Position numbers and translations under genes: made by a program. The notes beneath the pieces were generated by a model. That model was not told the DNA's origin. It saw only the letters and a list, made by a program, of their open reading frames with translations, and ran no database searches. Shown one piece after another: positions 10,839 through 19,742 of a stretch of DNA of 64,000 nt. Every line of letters starts with the position of its first letter. Positions within the stretch are counted from its first letter, which is position 1. This stretch comes from Massilia sp. CF038 (GTDB taxonomy: Bacteria > Pseudomonadota > Gammaproteobacteria > Burkholderiales > Burkholderiaceae_D): the NCBI RefSeq assembly GCF_900129765.1, contig NZ_FQWU01000001.1, forward strand, positions 1,984,001-2,048,000. The letters run 5' to 3'.

Positions 10839-11747
10839 ATGATTGAAAGCATAGAAGATTTGCGCCACTGGTTTGCGGCCAGCGGCGTGGCCGATTTGGT
10901 CGATAGTTGTATGGGGCCTTTGCCGCGGTCGAAAGCGGCCTTCGGGCGCTGGTCTGATGACCAGCCCGACCACGCCATTCGCACCGTCAGCCCGCACCCA
11001 GGTTCCTACCGGCTGTCGCTGATGCTCGAACCGCTGGAGGCGCGCATCTGGGTCGACCGCCGGCCGGTGTGGGGCGGCATGATTCCCGCCCACCGCTTCC
11101 GGATTTGCCCGCCCAGCGAACAAGGGCAGTGGAGCCGCCTGAGCAGCTGCGACATCGTCAACATCTTCATTCCCATCGAGCTGGTTGATCAACTGGCCTT
11201 GTTGCGCGGCGACCTGCCGACGCCGACCCCAACGCTGGGTGCGCAAACCTTCGTGCAGGACCGCATGGTCGTCGACCTGGTCCACAAGATGCTGGACGCG
11301 CAGTCGATGGCGGGGGCGCTGGCACGTGAAGCCTGCGACGGCTTGATGACCACTCTGGTGTGCTATCTGCTGGAACACCACAGCAAACCCGCAGACCAGA
11401 TTCAGTTGAGTGGCCTGGCCGGGGTGCGCTTGCGCCGTGTGCTCAAGTACATAGCCGAGAGCAGTGCCGAATCGCTGCCCAATGCCGAGCTGGCAGAGAT
11501 GTGCGGGATGAGCGAGGCGCATTTTTCACGCGAATTCCGGCGTGCTGTCGGCTTGCCTCCGCACCAGTACATGATGAAGCAGCGCCTGGAACGTGCGTGC
11601 GCGGCCTTGCTGTCGGACGATGCGCGCATTGTCGATATTGCCGGTCAGTGCGGCTTTGCCGACGCCAGCCATTTCTCGCGCGCGTTTTCGAACCAGTACG
11701 GCATGTCGCCCACGACCTTCCGTCATCAGCGTCGCGCTCACAATTGA
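10839..11747 (+). CDS. AraC family transcriptional regulator
   Basis: A 302-residue protein with a divergent N-terminal sensing part (1-195) and a C-terminal AraC DNA-binding domain with two helix-turn-helix units (PNAELAEMCGMSEAHFSREF; IVDIAGQCGFADASHFSRAF). The ATG at 10839 has GAG a suitable distance upstream; a TTG at 10821 is an alternative. The N-terminal half was not assigned to a ligand family. It is followed on the same strand by the secreted M64 peptidase gene after 129 bp and could regulate it; that is inference. Confidence 0.88.
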   Translation: MIESIEDLRHWFAASGVADLVDSCMGPLPRSKAAFGRWSDDQPDHAIRTVSPHPGSYRLSLMLEPLEARIWVDRRPVWGGMIPAHRFRICPPSEQGQWSRLSSCDIVNIFIPIELVDQLALLRGDLPTPTPTLGAQTFVQDRMVVDLVHKMLDAQSMAGALAREACDGLMTTLVCYLLEHHSKPADQIQLSGLAGVRLRRVLKYIAESSAESLPNAELAEMCGMSEAHFSREFRRAVGLPPHQYMMKQRLERACAALLSDDARIVDIAGQCGFADASHFSRAFSNQYGMSPTTFRHQRRAHN

Positions 11748-11876
11748 TCGCTTTATACAACGCTTTGTATGCACAAAAGCCGTTTTGTTCAACTTGAGCA
11801 GGAAATGCAGCGCACCCGAATCGGATAAAAAAGACAATCTTTGTTCTATATCAATAAAGTCAAACAAGGAGACTCT

Positions 11877-13502
11877 ATGAAGGTACATCCAATGTGGGCA
11901 CTGCTGTTCCTGGGGCTGGCAGGGCAAGCGGGCCTGGCGCAGGCGGAAAACATTTCGCTGCGCGTGAATTTCAACGATGGCCGCAGTGGCACCAGCTTTA
12001 CGCCGGTGCGCGCCGAAGTGGGCGCCTTTGGCGTGACGCCCAATTTGCCGGCCCGCGCCGAAGGTCAGCACTGGCGTGTGGTGGCAAAAAATGCCCAGGG
12101 CGTGATCTTGCACGAAGTCGCTGTGCAAAACATGCAGCAGCGTCACGTGGAAGTATTCAATCCCAAGACCGGGAAGGTCGATCTGGCGCAGACCGTCAAG
12201 CAAGCCGAAGGCGCGTTTGAAGTCTCGCTGCCGTTCGACAAGGCGGTGGCCAGTGTCGAGGTCTTGCCAGCCAAGCCAGCCAGTGGCAACGTGCGCACCA
12301 TGGCGGCGGCAGGCCCGGCGGCCAGTTTCGACCGCGCCACCCTCGACAAGCTGGTGGGCGCCGGCAAGCTGGCGCGCAGCCAGGGCATGGCAACCGCACT
12401 GGCCGCCGCTGCCACCGCCACGACCATCATCGAATCGGGTCCGGCCAAGACCAAAATGGATTATGTGTTCGTGGGCGATGGCTACACGGCAGCTGAAATG
12501 GGCAAGTGGGCCGCTGACGCGAAAAAAGTGATTGACGGCTTCATGGCCGATCCGCTGTTTGCCGCCAACCGGGGCAGCATGAACGTGCGCCGGGTGGACG
12601 TGGCCAGTAACCAGTCGGGCGTGGATGAGCCGGACCGCGGCATTTATCGCGATACCGCCATGGATGGCAACTTCTACTGCTACAACATCGAACGCCTGCT
12701 GTGCGTGAACAATACCAAGGTACTCAATATTGTCGGCTCGGTGCTGGCGCCAGACCAGCGCGATGTGGTGATCGTCATCTCCAACTCGACCCGCTACGGT
12801 GGTTCCGGCGGCGCGGTGGCGACCTTGTCGATGCATGCCTCGTCAGTGGAAGTGGCACTGCACGAAATTGGCCACACCGCTTTTGCGCTGGCCGATGAAT
12901 ACGACTACGGTACCTGCAACACCAGCAGCGAGCCGACCGAGGGTGACGTGTCGCGCGTCTGGTCGCGCAGCGTCAAGTGGGGCAACCTGATTGCCGCCAG
13001 TACCCCGGTGCCAACCCCGGCAGGCAGTTATCCGAATGGCACGGTGGGTACCTTCCAGGGCGCGCAGTACTGCACGTCCGGCAAATACCGCCCGACCGAA
13101 AACTCGCGCATGCGCACCCTGGGCTACCCATGGCACGCCGTCAACGAGCGCCTGGTCAAAGCCGTGTTTGCCAAGTACGCGCCGCCAGTCACCGGCGGGC
13201 CAAGCCAGAGCGGCACGCTGAACAACGGCAGCTCGGTGTACGCGCCCAACACCACGCCTGGCTATATCACGGCGGGCAACGGCACCATCACGGGCCAATT
13301 GACTGGCGCGGCCGGCACTGACTTTGAGCTGTTCCTGCTGAAGTGGACCGGCAGTGCCTGGACCAGGGTGGCTTCCAGCACCGGCCCCACCTCGACCGAA
13401 TCGATCAATTATGCGGGTACGGCCGGCTACTATTATTTTGAAGTGAAGTCGTATTCGGGCACCGGAACGTACAACCTGAAGTACGCATTCCCGCCGCAAT
13501 AA
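11877..13502 (+). CDS. Secreted M64-family zinc metallopeptidase with PPC domain
   Basis: A 541-residue exported peptidase. A signal peptide ends near residue 23 (GLAQA), an N-terminal beta-rich domain spans about 25-130, and the M64 catalytic domain (the family that includes IgA peptidase of Clostridium ramosum) spans about 190-450. The zinc site HEIGH (329-333) continues as TAFALADEY, giving the HExGHxxxxLxDEY pattern. Residues 460-540 resemble a bacterial pre-peptidase C-terminal (PPC) beta domain. It is probably a secreted protease; immunoglobulin cleavage should not be assumed. AAGGAG precedes the chosen ATG. Confidence 0.9.
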   Translation: MKVHPMWALLFLGLAGQAGLAQAENISLRVNFNDGRSGTSFTPVRAEVGAFGVTPNLPARAEGQHWRVVAKNAQGVILHEVAVQNMQQRHVEVFNPKTGKVDLAQTVKQAEGAFEVSLPFDKAVASVEVLPAKPASGNVRTMAAAGPAASFDRATLDKLVGAGKLARSQGMATALAAAATATTIIESGPAKTKMDYVFVGDGYTAAEMGKWAADAKKVIDGFMADPLFAANRGSMNVRRVDVASNQSGVDEPDRGIYRDTAMDGNFYCYNIERLLCVNNTKVLNIVGSVLAPDQRDVVIVISNSTRYGGSGGAVATLSMHASSVEVALHEIGHTAFALADEYDYGTCNTSSEPTEGDVSRVWSRSVKWGNLIAASTPVPTPAGSYPNGTVGTFQGAQYCTSGKYRPTENSRMRTLGYPWHAVNERLVKAVFAKYAPPVTGGPSQSGTLNNGSSVYAPNTTPGYITAGNGTITGQLTGAAGTDFELFLLKWTGSAWTRVASSTGPTSTESINYAGTAGYYYFEVKSYSGTGTYNLKYAFPPQ

Positions 13503-13595
13503 CAGCGCGTCGCCGTTATTGCATTGACGAAGTCGGTCAGGACGGTTAGCCTGCGAGCTATTGTAGAAACTTTAATACAATGTCGCGGGCGCCGT

Positions 13596-13649
13596 CATCG
13601 TCCTCGCGCCGGCAGGGCCCTCGCAGGGTTCGCCCGTGCCGGGGCGATG
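13596..13649. repeat. Imperfect 54-bp palindrome
   Basis: It begins CATCG and ends CGATG, as do the inverted-repeat elements at 5291 and 10441, but its core differs: CCGGCA (13609-13614) pairs with TGCCGG (13637-13642) and an inner GGC pairs with GCC. It may be a diverged relative or a hairpin of its own. It overlaps the first codons of the longest possible frame of the next gene, a reason to prefer the later start. Confidence 0.45.
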
Positions 13650-13701
13650 TTGGGCCAGCGCCATAGCCACATCGACCCACTGGCATCGGACAACGCAGAT
13701 C

Positions 13702-14655
13702 GTGCACATCTCCTTCACCGCCCACGCGATATCGATCTCTCCGGTCGACGGCATTTTTACCATCGCGCTGCTCGAACGTACCTCGGGCGAGGGCAAATAC
13801 CTTCTTCTCAAGCGCGGCAACCCTGACGGCGCCGCCGGCAATACCGGGTTCAGCGCCGAGTTATGCGGTCATGCACGGCTGGCCTACGGCGCCATCGACG
13901 CCGTCGACGTGGGGCGCAACACGCTGCGCTTTGCGTTCTCGGCAGACGGCGCGCGCTTGCTTGGCGCGCAGGAGGCATGCATTGCGCACGAACTCAAAGG
14001 GGCCGATTTCAGCCGTCTGCTGGGCGCACTGAAGCGCATTCTGGGGGCGGCCCGCATCCGCCATACGCTGCCTACCAGCGAGGAGATCGGCAAGCTGGTG
14101 CGCTTTCAGGGTGAAGCGCCCGACATGTACGGCCAGATCGATTTGTTTGTGCCTGCCTTTGAGCGCCATTTTCCGGTGCAGATTGAATTGAAAGGGGCAG
14201 GGGCAATCTCCGACTATTCAACCAGAGTCATCGCAGACATCCTTTCCATGAACAGCGCGGCACGGGCCAAGATCACCGGCCTGCTGTGCGAGCACGCGTT
14301 GAAAACCAGCCAGGATGTGCGCTTTGGCGAAGAGGGCGGCAGCAACAGCGGCGCACCCGCCAGTTTGCTTGGGCGCCTCAGAAACCGGTTCGGCAAACAG
14401 CGCTTCATTCCTATTCCGCTGGACGATCCGCGTCATCCCTGTTATTTGGAGAATGGCAGCGCCAGCGTTGAACAAAAAGTCGAGTGGCTGGGTTTTCGTA
14501 TCGACGAGCGGGCTGCAGTCGCCAGCCGCCTGTGCGTGCTCGATTGCCGGGCCCAATGGGATGAGGACAATGGCGTCACGCTCGTGATCCGCAATGGTGT
14601 GCCGGTAGCGACCTCGGATGCGGACGTCAACATTGAGGACTTCGACCGCCCTTGA
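13702..14655 (+). CDS. Two-domain immunity-like protein (Imm10-like plus DUF6985-like)
   Basis: A 317-residue protein without signal peptide or membrane segment. Residues 1-95 (EGKYLLLKRG, ELCGHARLAYGAIDAV, NTLRFAFSADGARLLG) resemble the Imm10 immunity fold, in which a short beta-rich domain has a Y.L.LQR-type strand and an N.L...F segment. The C-terminal third (VLDCRAQWDEDNGVTLVIRNG, then SDADV) resembles the DUF6985 family often found with polymorphic-toxin immunity genes. Both matches are from memory of family patterns, not a search. No toxin gene is adjacent. The start is uncertain: GTG at 13702 was chosen because homology begins there; a GTG at 13636 is also open. Confidence 0.6.
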   Translation: MHISFTAHAISISPVDGIFTIALLERTSGEGKYLLLKRGNPDGAAGNTGFSAELCGHARLAYGAIDAVDVGRNTLRFAFSADGARLLGAQEACIAHELKGADFSRLLGALKRILGAARIRHTLPTSEEIGKLVRFQGEAPDMYGQIDLFVPAFERHFPVQIELKGAGAISDYSTRVIADILSMNSAARAKITGLLCEHALKTSQDVRFGEEGGSNSGAPASLLGRLRNRFGKQRFIPIPLDDPRHPCYLENGSASVEQKVEWLGFRIDERAAVASRLCVLDCRAQWDEDNGVTLVIRNGVPVATSDADVNIEDFDRP

Positions 14656-14721
14656 TGGGGCACTGTCTCGATGTAGTAAAAAAACCTGCGCGCCGATAGA
14701 ATTGTGGCAATATTATGCCCT

Positions 14722-14735
14722 TGTTAGCGCTCACT
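14722..14735. promoter_or_regulatory. LacI-family-like operator before xylF
   Basis: TGTTAGCGCTCACT lies 37 bp upstream of the xylF start and matches the palindrome TGTTAGCGCTAACA at 12 of 14 positions. The Caulobacter xylose repressor XylR (LacI family) is known to bind a closely similar TGTTAGCGCT-type site. A xylose-responsive LacI repressor encoded elsewhere is therefore likely. Confidence 0.5.
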
Positions 14736-14771
14736 GTAGCGCAGTTACAAACAATTCTAATCGGAGACCTC

Positions 14772-15776
14772 ATGCAAAAAATCGTGCGCAGTGCCGTCAT
14801 CGGCGCCATGCTGCTGCTGGGCAGCACCCAGGCGCAGGCAGACGCGACCAATCCCAAGATCGGTTTTTCCATTGATGATTTGCGGGTCGAGCGCTGGGCG
14901 CGTGACCGCGACTATTTCGTCGCCGCCGCCACGCAGCTGGGTGCCAAGGTGTACGTGCAATCGGCTGACGCCAGCGAACAAAAACAGATCGCGCAGATCG
15001 AGAACCTGATCGCGCGCGGTGTGGACGTGCTGGTCGTGGTGCCGTACAACGCCACTGTGCTCAATAACGCCATCAAGGAAGCCAAGAAGGCCAAGATCAA
15101 GGTGGTCTCGTATGACCGGCTGGCCCTGAATTCGGACCTGGATGCTTACATTTCCTTCGACAACAAGGCCGTGGGCGAAATGCAGGCCAGGGGTGTGGTG
15201 CAGGTGCAGCCCAAGGGCAATTACTACCTGCTGGGCGGTGCGCCGACCGACAACAATGCCAAGATTTTGCGCGAAGGCCAGATGGCGGTGCTGCAGCCCC
15301 TGATCGACAAGGGCGACATCAAGGTCGTTGGCAAGCAGTGGGTCAAGGAATGGAGCCCGTCCGAAGCGCTGGCCATTGTGGAGAACGCGCTCACCGCCAG
15401 CGGCAACAAGATCGACGCCATTGTCGCCTCGAATGACACCATTGCAGGTGGTGCGATTCAGGCGCTGGCAGCGCAAAAGCTGAGCGGCAAAGTGGCGGTC
15501 TCCGGTCAGGATGCCGACCTGGCAGCGGTCAGGCGGGTGCTGGCGGGCACCCAGGCCATGACGGTGTACAAGCCGCTCAAGCTGCTTGCAGGCGAAGCGG
15601 CCAAGCTGTCGGTGCAACTGGTGCGCAACCAAAAGCCAGCCTTCAATGCCCAGTATGACAATGGCTTCAAGAAGGTCGACACCCTGCTGCTCAAGCCGAC
15701 CATGCTGACCAAGGCGAATATCAATCTGCTCGTGAGCGACGGGTTTTACACCAGCGCCCAGATCGCGGGTAAATAG
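14772..15776 (+). CDS. xylF: D-xylose ABC transporter substrate-binding protein
   Basis: A 334-residue periplasmic sugar-binding protein with a signal peptide (residues 1-24, ending AQA) and the type I periplasmic-binding fold. Sequence stretches such as GFSIDDLRVERWARDRD and YDRLALNSDLDAYISFDN are typical of XylF. It captures xylose and delivers it to XylGH. GGAG precedes the ATG at 14772; the earlier in-frame ATG at 14715 would spoil the signal peptide. It is the first gene of xylFGH; the ATPase gene begins 3 bases after its stop. Confidence 0.93.
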   Translation: MQKIVRSAVIGAMLLLGSTQAQADATNPKIGFSIDDLRVERWARDRDYFVAAATQLGAKVYVQSADASEQKQIAQIENLIARGVDVLVVVPYNATVLNNAIKEAKKAKIKVVSYDRLALNSDLDAYISFDNKAVGEMQARGVVQVQPKGNYYLLGGAPTDNNAKILREGQMAVLQPLIDKGDIKVVGKQWVKEWSPSEALAIVENALTASGNKIDAIVASNDTIAGGAIQALAAQKLSGKVAVSGQDADLAAVRRVLAGTQAMTVYKPLKLLAGEAAKLSVQLVRNQKPAFNAQYDNGFKKVDTLLLKPTMLTKANINLLVSDGFYTSAQIAGK

Positions 15777-15779
15777 CCG

Positions 15780-17300
15780 GTGTCCGACTACCTGTTGGAA
15801 ATGAAGGGCATCGTCAAGCAGTTCGGCGGTGTTCGTGCGCTTGACGGGATCGATATCAAGATCAGACCGGGCGAATGCCTTGGTCTGTGCGGCGAAAACG
15901 GCGCCGGCAAGTCGACCCTGATGAAGGTGCTGTCAGCCGTGTACCCGCACGGCAGCTGGGACGGCGAGATCCTGTGGGACGGCACACCCCTGCAGGCAGC
16001 ATCGATTCGCGCCACCGAGGCCGCTGGGATTGTCATCATTCACCAGGAACTGATGCTGGTGCCGGCTTTGTCCGTGACTGAAAACCTGTTTCTCGGGCAT
16101 GAGCTGACCTTGCCCGGCGGGCGCATGGATTACCCGGCCATGCACCGCCGCGCCAGCGCACTGCTGGCCGAACTTGGCCTCACCGACGTGAACGTGGCGC
16201 TGCCGGTCCTGCACTATGGCGGCGGCCATCAGCAACTGATCGAAATTGCCAAGGCGCTCAACAAGAATGCGCGTCTGCTGATCCTGGACGAGCCGACCGC
16301 GTCGCTGAGCGCATCCGAGATCGCAGTGCTGCTCGATATTGTCCGCTCGCTCAAGGCACGAGGCGTCGCCTGCATCTACATTTCGCACAAGCTGGAAGAG
16401 GTCGCAGCCATCTGCGACACGGTGGCGGTGATCCGCGACGGACGCCATATTGCCACCACGCCGATGGCGCAGCTGGACGTGGCAAGCATCATCACGCAAA
16501 TGGTCGGGCGCGAAATGCACCAGTTGTACCCGCGTCAGACGCGGGCGCTGGGCGAGGTGCTGTTCGAGGCGCGCAACGTCAGCTGTTACGACGTCGACAA
16601 GCCGCAGCGCAAGCGAGTCGATAATGTGTCCTTCACGCTGCGTAAAGGCGAAATTGTCGGCATTGCCGGACTGGTGGGGGCAGGGCGCACCGAGCTGGTG
16701 TCGGCCCTGTTTGGCGCTTATCCTGGGCGCTCGGAAGCGCAGGTCTGGCTCCATGGCAAGCAGATCGATGTGGGCACGCCGTACCAGGCAATTCGCGCGG
16801 GGCTGGCGCTGGTGCCGGAAGAGCGCAAGCAGCACGGCATCGTGCCGGATCTGACGCTGGCGCAGAACATGACGCTCACGGTGCTCCAGAGGTTTTCGCG
16901 TCTGGGACGGATCGACAGCGAGGCGGAACTGGCCACCGTGCAGGCGCAGATGACCCGGTTTGGGGTGCGCGCGGCCAGTCCCTTCTTGCCGATCACCAGC
17001 CTGTCGGGCGGGAATCAGCAAAAAGTGGTGCTGTCGAAAATGCTGCTCAGTCAGCCAGCGGTGCTGATCCTGGACGAACCCACGCGCGGTGTCGACGTGG
17101 GTGCCAAATACGAAATCTACCAACTGATGTTCGAGCTGGCCACGCAGGGCATGGCCATCATCATGGTGTCGTCCGAACTGGCCGAAGTGCTGGGCATCTC
17201 TGACCGGGTGCTGGTGATGGGTGAGGGCAAGCTGCGAGGCGACTTCATCAATGACGGCCTGACACAGGAAACCGTGCTGGCGGCCGCGCTGGCGCATTGA
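15780..17300 (+). CDS. xylG: Xylose ABC transporter ATP-binding protein
   Basis: A 506-residue double ATPase typical of the CUT2 sugar importers. The first cassette has Walker [10 protein letters not shown] near residue 40 and Walker [12 protein letters not shown]; the second has signature LSGGNQQK and [11 protein letters not shown], with the usual degenerate second Walker A (GLVGAGRTE). The first signature is GGGHQQL. It powers uptake through XylH. Translation starts at GTG 3 bases after the xylF stop, so the genes are co-transcribed. Confidence 0.93.
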   Translation: MSDYLLEMKGIVKQFGGVRALDGIDIKIRPGECLGLCGENGAGKSTLMKVLSAVYPHGSWDGEILWDGTPLQAASIRATEAAGIVIIHQELMLVPALSVTENLFLGHELTLPGGRMDYPAMHRRASALLAELGLTDVNVALPVLHYGGGHQQLIEIAKALNKNARLLILDEPTASLSASEIAVLLDIVRSLKARGVACIYISHKLEEVAAICDTVAVIRDGRHIATTPMAQLDVASIITQMVGREMHQLYPRQTRALGEVLFEARNVSCYDVDKPQRKRVDNVSFTLRKGEIVGIAGLVGAGRTELVSALFGAYPGRSEAQVWLHGKQIDVGTPYQAIRAGLALVPEERKQHGIVPDLTLAQNMTLTVLQRFSRLGRIDSEAELATVQAQMTRFGVRAASPFLPITSLSGGNQQKVVLSKMLLSQPAVLILDEPTRGVDVGAKYEIYQLMFELATQGMAIIMVSSELAEVLGISDRVLVMGEGKLRGDFINDGLTQETVLAAALAH

Positions 17301-17323
17301 ATCGATTACCCAAGAATTGCACA

Positions 17324-18466
17324 ATGAACCAAGTCAAATTCAAGCAGCTGTTTACTGAATACAAAATCCTGGCGCTGCTGGGCGCCATTGCGTTGATCTG
17401 GCTGTTCTTCAGCTGGCAAACCGAGGGCGGTTTCACCTCGGCGCGCAACCTGTCCAACTTGATGCGGCAGATGGCGATCACCGGCATTCTGGCGTGCGGA
17501 ATGGTGTTTGTCATCATCGCCGGCGAGATCGACTTGTCGGTTGGCTCGCTGCTTGGTTTGTTGGGCGGGGCTGCCGCCGTGCTCGATGTCAGTCACCATT
17601 TGCCCTTGCCGCTGATCGTGTTCCTGGTGCTGGCCTGCGGCCTGGTGCTGGGCCTGTTCAATGGCTTGCTGGTGGCGTATGCGGGTATTCCTTCTTTCAT
17701 TGTCGGGCTGGGTGGCATGCTGGCCTATCGTGGCGTGGTGCTGGGCATTACCGGGGGCACGACGGTGGCGCCGGTGTCGGACAATATGGTGTTTCTGGGC
17801 CAGGGTTATCTGTCACCGTCCCTGGGAATCGGCCTGGGCATTGTGCTGTTCATCCTCGCAGTCGGGCTGACCTGGCGTCAGCGCGGCAACCTCGCGCGCC
17901 ACAGCTTGCCCGTGCCGCCGCTCTGGCGTGATGGCGTGAAACTGGCCGCCATTGCTGCCGTCTTGTTCGCTTTTGTGCGCACACTCAATACGTATGAGGG
18001 AATCCCGCTGCCGGTGCTGTTGCTGTTGCTTCTGCTGGGAATCTTCAGTTATCTGGCGTCGCAGACGGTGTTTGGCCGCCGCATCTACGCTGTCGGCAGC
18101 AATATGGAGGCAACGCGCTTGTCCGGTGTGAATGTGCGCGCCGTGAAGCTGTGGATTTTCGGGCTGATGGGACTGATGTGCGCGCTGGCTGGCTTGATCA
18201 ATACTGCGCGCCTGGCTGCCGGGTCGCCGTCGGCCGGCACCTCGGGCGAACTCGATGTCATTGCCGCATGCTTTATCGGCGGCACGTCGATGCGTGGCGG
18301 TTACGGCACCGTCTACGGCGCCTTGATCGGCGCCCTGGTCATGGCCAGCCTGGACAACGGCATGTCCATGATGGACGTCGACAGTTACTGGCAAATGATC
18401 GTCAAAGGCTTGATTCTGACGCTGGCGGTGTGGGTGGACGTGGCGACGCGGGCAGGGCGGCGCTAG
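17324..18466 (+). CDS. xylH: Xylose ABC transporter permease
   Basis: A 380-residue permease of the CUT2 family with about ten hydrophobic segments. The conserved EIDLSVGS motif (about residue 65) and the C-terminal GGTSMRGGYGTV region identify the RbsC/XylH group. It forms the channel for the XylF-XylG system. The ATG at 17324 was chosen; a TTG at 17297 that overlaps the xylG stop is an alternative and adds nine residues. No xylose isomerase, xylulokinase or oxidative xylose gene follows; the next gene is an unrelated lipoprotein. Confidence 0.92.
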   Translation: MNQVKFKQLFTEYKILALLGAIALIWLFFSWQTEGGFTSARNLSNLMRQMAITGILACGMVFVIIAGEIDLSVGSLLGLLGGAAAVLDVSHHLPLPLIVFLVLACGLVLGLFNGLLVAYAGIPSFIVGLGGMLAYRGVVLGITGGTTVAPVSDNMVFLGQGYLSPSLGIGLGIVLFILAVGLTWRQRGNLARHSLPVPPLWRDGVKLAAIAAVLFAFVRTLNTYEGIPLPVLLLLLLLGIFSYLASQTVFGRRIYAVGSNMEATRLSGVNVRAVKLWIFGLMGLMCALAGLINTARLAAGSPSAGTSGELDVIAACFIGGTSMRGGYGTVYGALIGALVMASLDNGMSMMDVDSYWQMIVKGLILTLAVWVDVATRAGRR

Positions 18467-18541
18467 TGAATTCGCTGCTGTTAGCCGATGTTATCGTTAT
18501 TTTAATTAGTATTTACATTCTAATACTGCAAGGTAGATAGT

Positions 18542-18571
18542 TTGGCAAAGGCGGCATTGCTGGGCGATAAT
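18542..18571 (+). promoter_or_regulatory. Putative sigma-70 promoter for CAP lipoprotein gene
   Basis: TTGGCA (18542-18547) and GATAAT (18566-18571) each match the sigma-70 consensus at five of six positions with an 18-bp spacer. The transcript would have a leader of about 100 bases before the start at 18680. Visual match only. Confidence 0.4.
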
Positions 18572-18679
18572 ACGGCCGGCATAACGTCATGTCGATGGCA
18601 TCAGATCGAGGCGGGCTTGCTCCAGGGTTGCAAGAAGCACGTGCAACCGTCTGCAACGATTGAATTCCAAAGGTAGAAC

Positions 18680-19708
18680 ATGACGAAGAATGCAGCCCCT
18701 GCACTGGTGCGCAATGTAGTAATGGCCCTGGCCGTGGCCACCCTGGCCGCTTGTGGCAGCGGCGGTGACGACAAGCCGGCCGGCGCTATCCCTGCGCCAG
18801 GGCCGGCACCGACGCCAACGCCGACCCCGACACCGACCCCGACGCCCGCTGGCGTCCTGAACACCGCTGACCGGGCCTCTGTGCAGCTGTTTTACAACAG
18901 CACCATGCTGCCCGCGTTCTCGGTACCGATCGAATGGACCGGGGCCGTATCCGGCTGCTCGGCAGGCAAGACGTCCGATGCCTACAAGGCAGCCGTGGTG
19001 CGTACCGTAAACAACTTCCGTTTGCTCGCCGGTTTGCCCGGCAATGTGACGCTCAATGCCGCCAACTCGCTCAAAGCGCAGGAGGCCGCGCTGATGATGG
19101 ACGCGAACAACAGCCTGAGCCATTCGCCGCCAACGAGCTGGGCTTGCTACACCGCCGATGGCGCGACCGCTGCAGGCAGCTCGAACCTCGCCCTGGGCAA
19201 TTCCGGACCGAGTGCGATTCACGCCTACATGGCCGACACCGGCACCCCGAGCCTGGGACACCGGCGCTGGGTGCTGTATTCCCGCCTTGGGCAAGTCGGG
19301 ACCGGCGATACGCCACGTGCCAATGATTTGTGGGTGTTCGGCAACGAAGTCACTGCACCACCGAGCGCGACCACCAACGGCGTGGCCTGGCCATCGCCTG
19401 GTTTTGTGCCGCGCACCAACCGTGTTGCCGATCCCCTCCATCCGTGGAGCTTCTCGGTGCCGGGCGCCGATTTCAGCAAGGCGACAGTGACGATGACCGA
19501 TGACAAGAACCAGTCACTGGCACTGGGCAGTGTTTCTCAGCTGCCCAACGGCTATGGCGACAACACCTTCAGCTGGAAGCTGACTGCCGCAGCCACGCAA
19601 TGGGATCGCGGACCGTCGGACACCAAGTTGAACGTACAGATCAACAATGTGATCGTCGCTGGCCAAGCGAAAAACTTCCAGTACTCCGTCACGTTCTTCG
19701 CACCGTGA
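18680..19708 (+). CDS. CAP (SCP/PR-1) domain lipoprotein
   Basis: A 342-residue predicted lipoprotein with lipobox LAAC (Cys25) and a Pro-Thr linker (about 36-56) built from a CCGACN hexamer repeat. The CAP domain spans about 65-200: NNFRLLAGLPGNVTLN, LKAQEAALMM, NSLSHSPP and GHRRWVLY fit the helix-sheet-helix core of the family. Residues 210-340 form an additional beta-rich tail. It is probably anchored in the envelope and displays the CAP domain outward; bacterial CAP proteins have no settled enzymatic role. GGTAG lies upstream of the ATG. Confidence 0.85.
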   Translation: MTKNAAPALVRNVVMALAVATLAACGSGGDDKPAGAIPAPGPAPTPTPTPTPTPTPAGVLNTADRASVQLFYNSTMLPAFSVPIEWTGAVSGCSAGKTSDAYKAAVVRTVNNFRLLAGLPGNVTLNAANSLKAQEAALMMDANNSLSHSPPTSWACYTADGATAAGSSNLALGNSGPSAIHAYMADTGTPSLGHRRWVLYSRLGQVGTGDTPRANDLWVFGNEVTAPPSATTNGVAWPSPGFVPRTNRVADPLHPWSFSVPGADFSKATVTMTDDKNQSLALGSVSQLPNGYGDNTFSWKLTAAATQWDRGPSDTKLNVQINNVIVAGQAKNFQYSVTFFAP

Positions 19709-19742
19709 TGTGCACGGGGCAGCGTCTGCTGCCCCAGTTCGG

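Noticed and set aside
10660-10842. 60-codon plus-strand frame before the AraC gene
   Set aside because: No Shine-Dalgarno site or family resemblance; it covers the operator-like palindrome and runs into the AraC start.
11877-13502. Annotation as an IgA protease
   Set aside because: The M64 zinc motif is clear, but family membership alone does not show immunoglobulin cleavage in an environmental-type bacterium.
18508-18527. AGTATT/AATACT hairpin after xylH as a terminator
   Set aside because: The 6-bp AT-only stem is too weak and has no following U-tract; termination of xylFGH remains unassigned.
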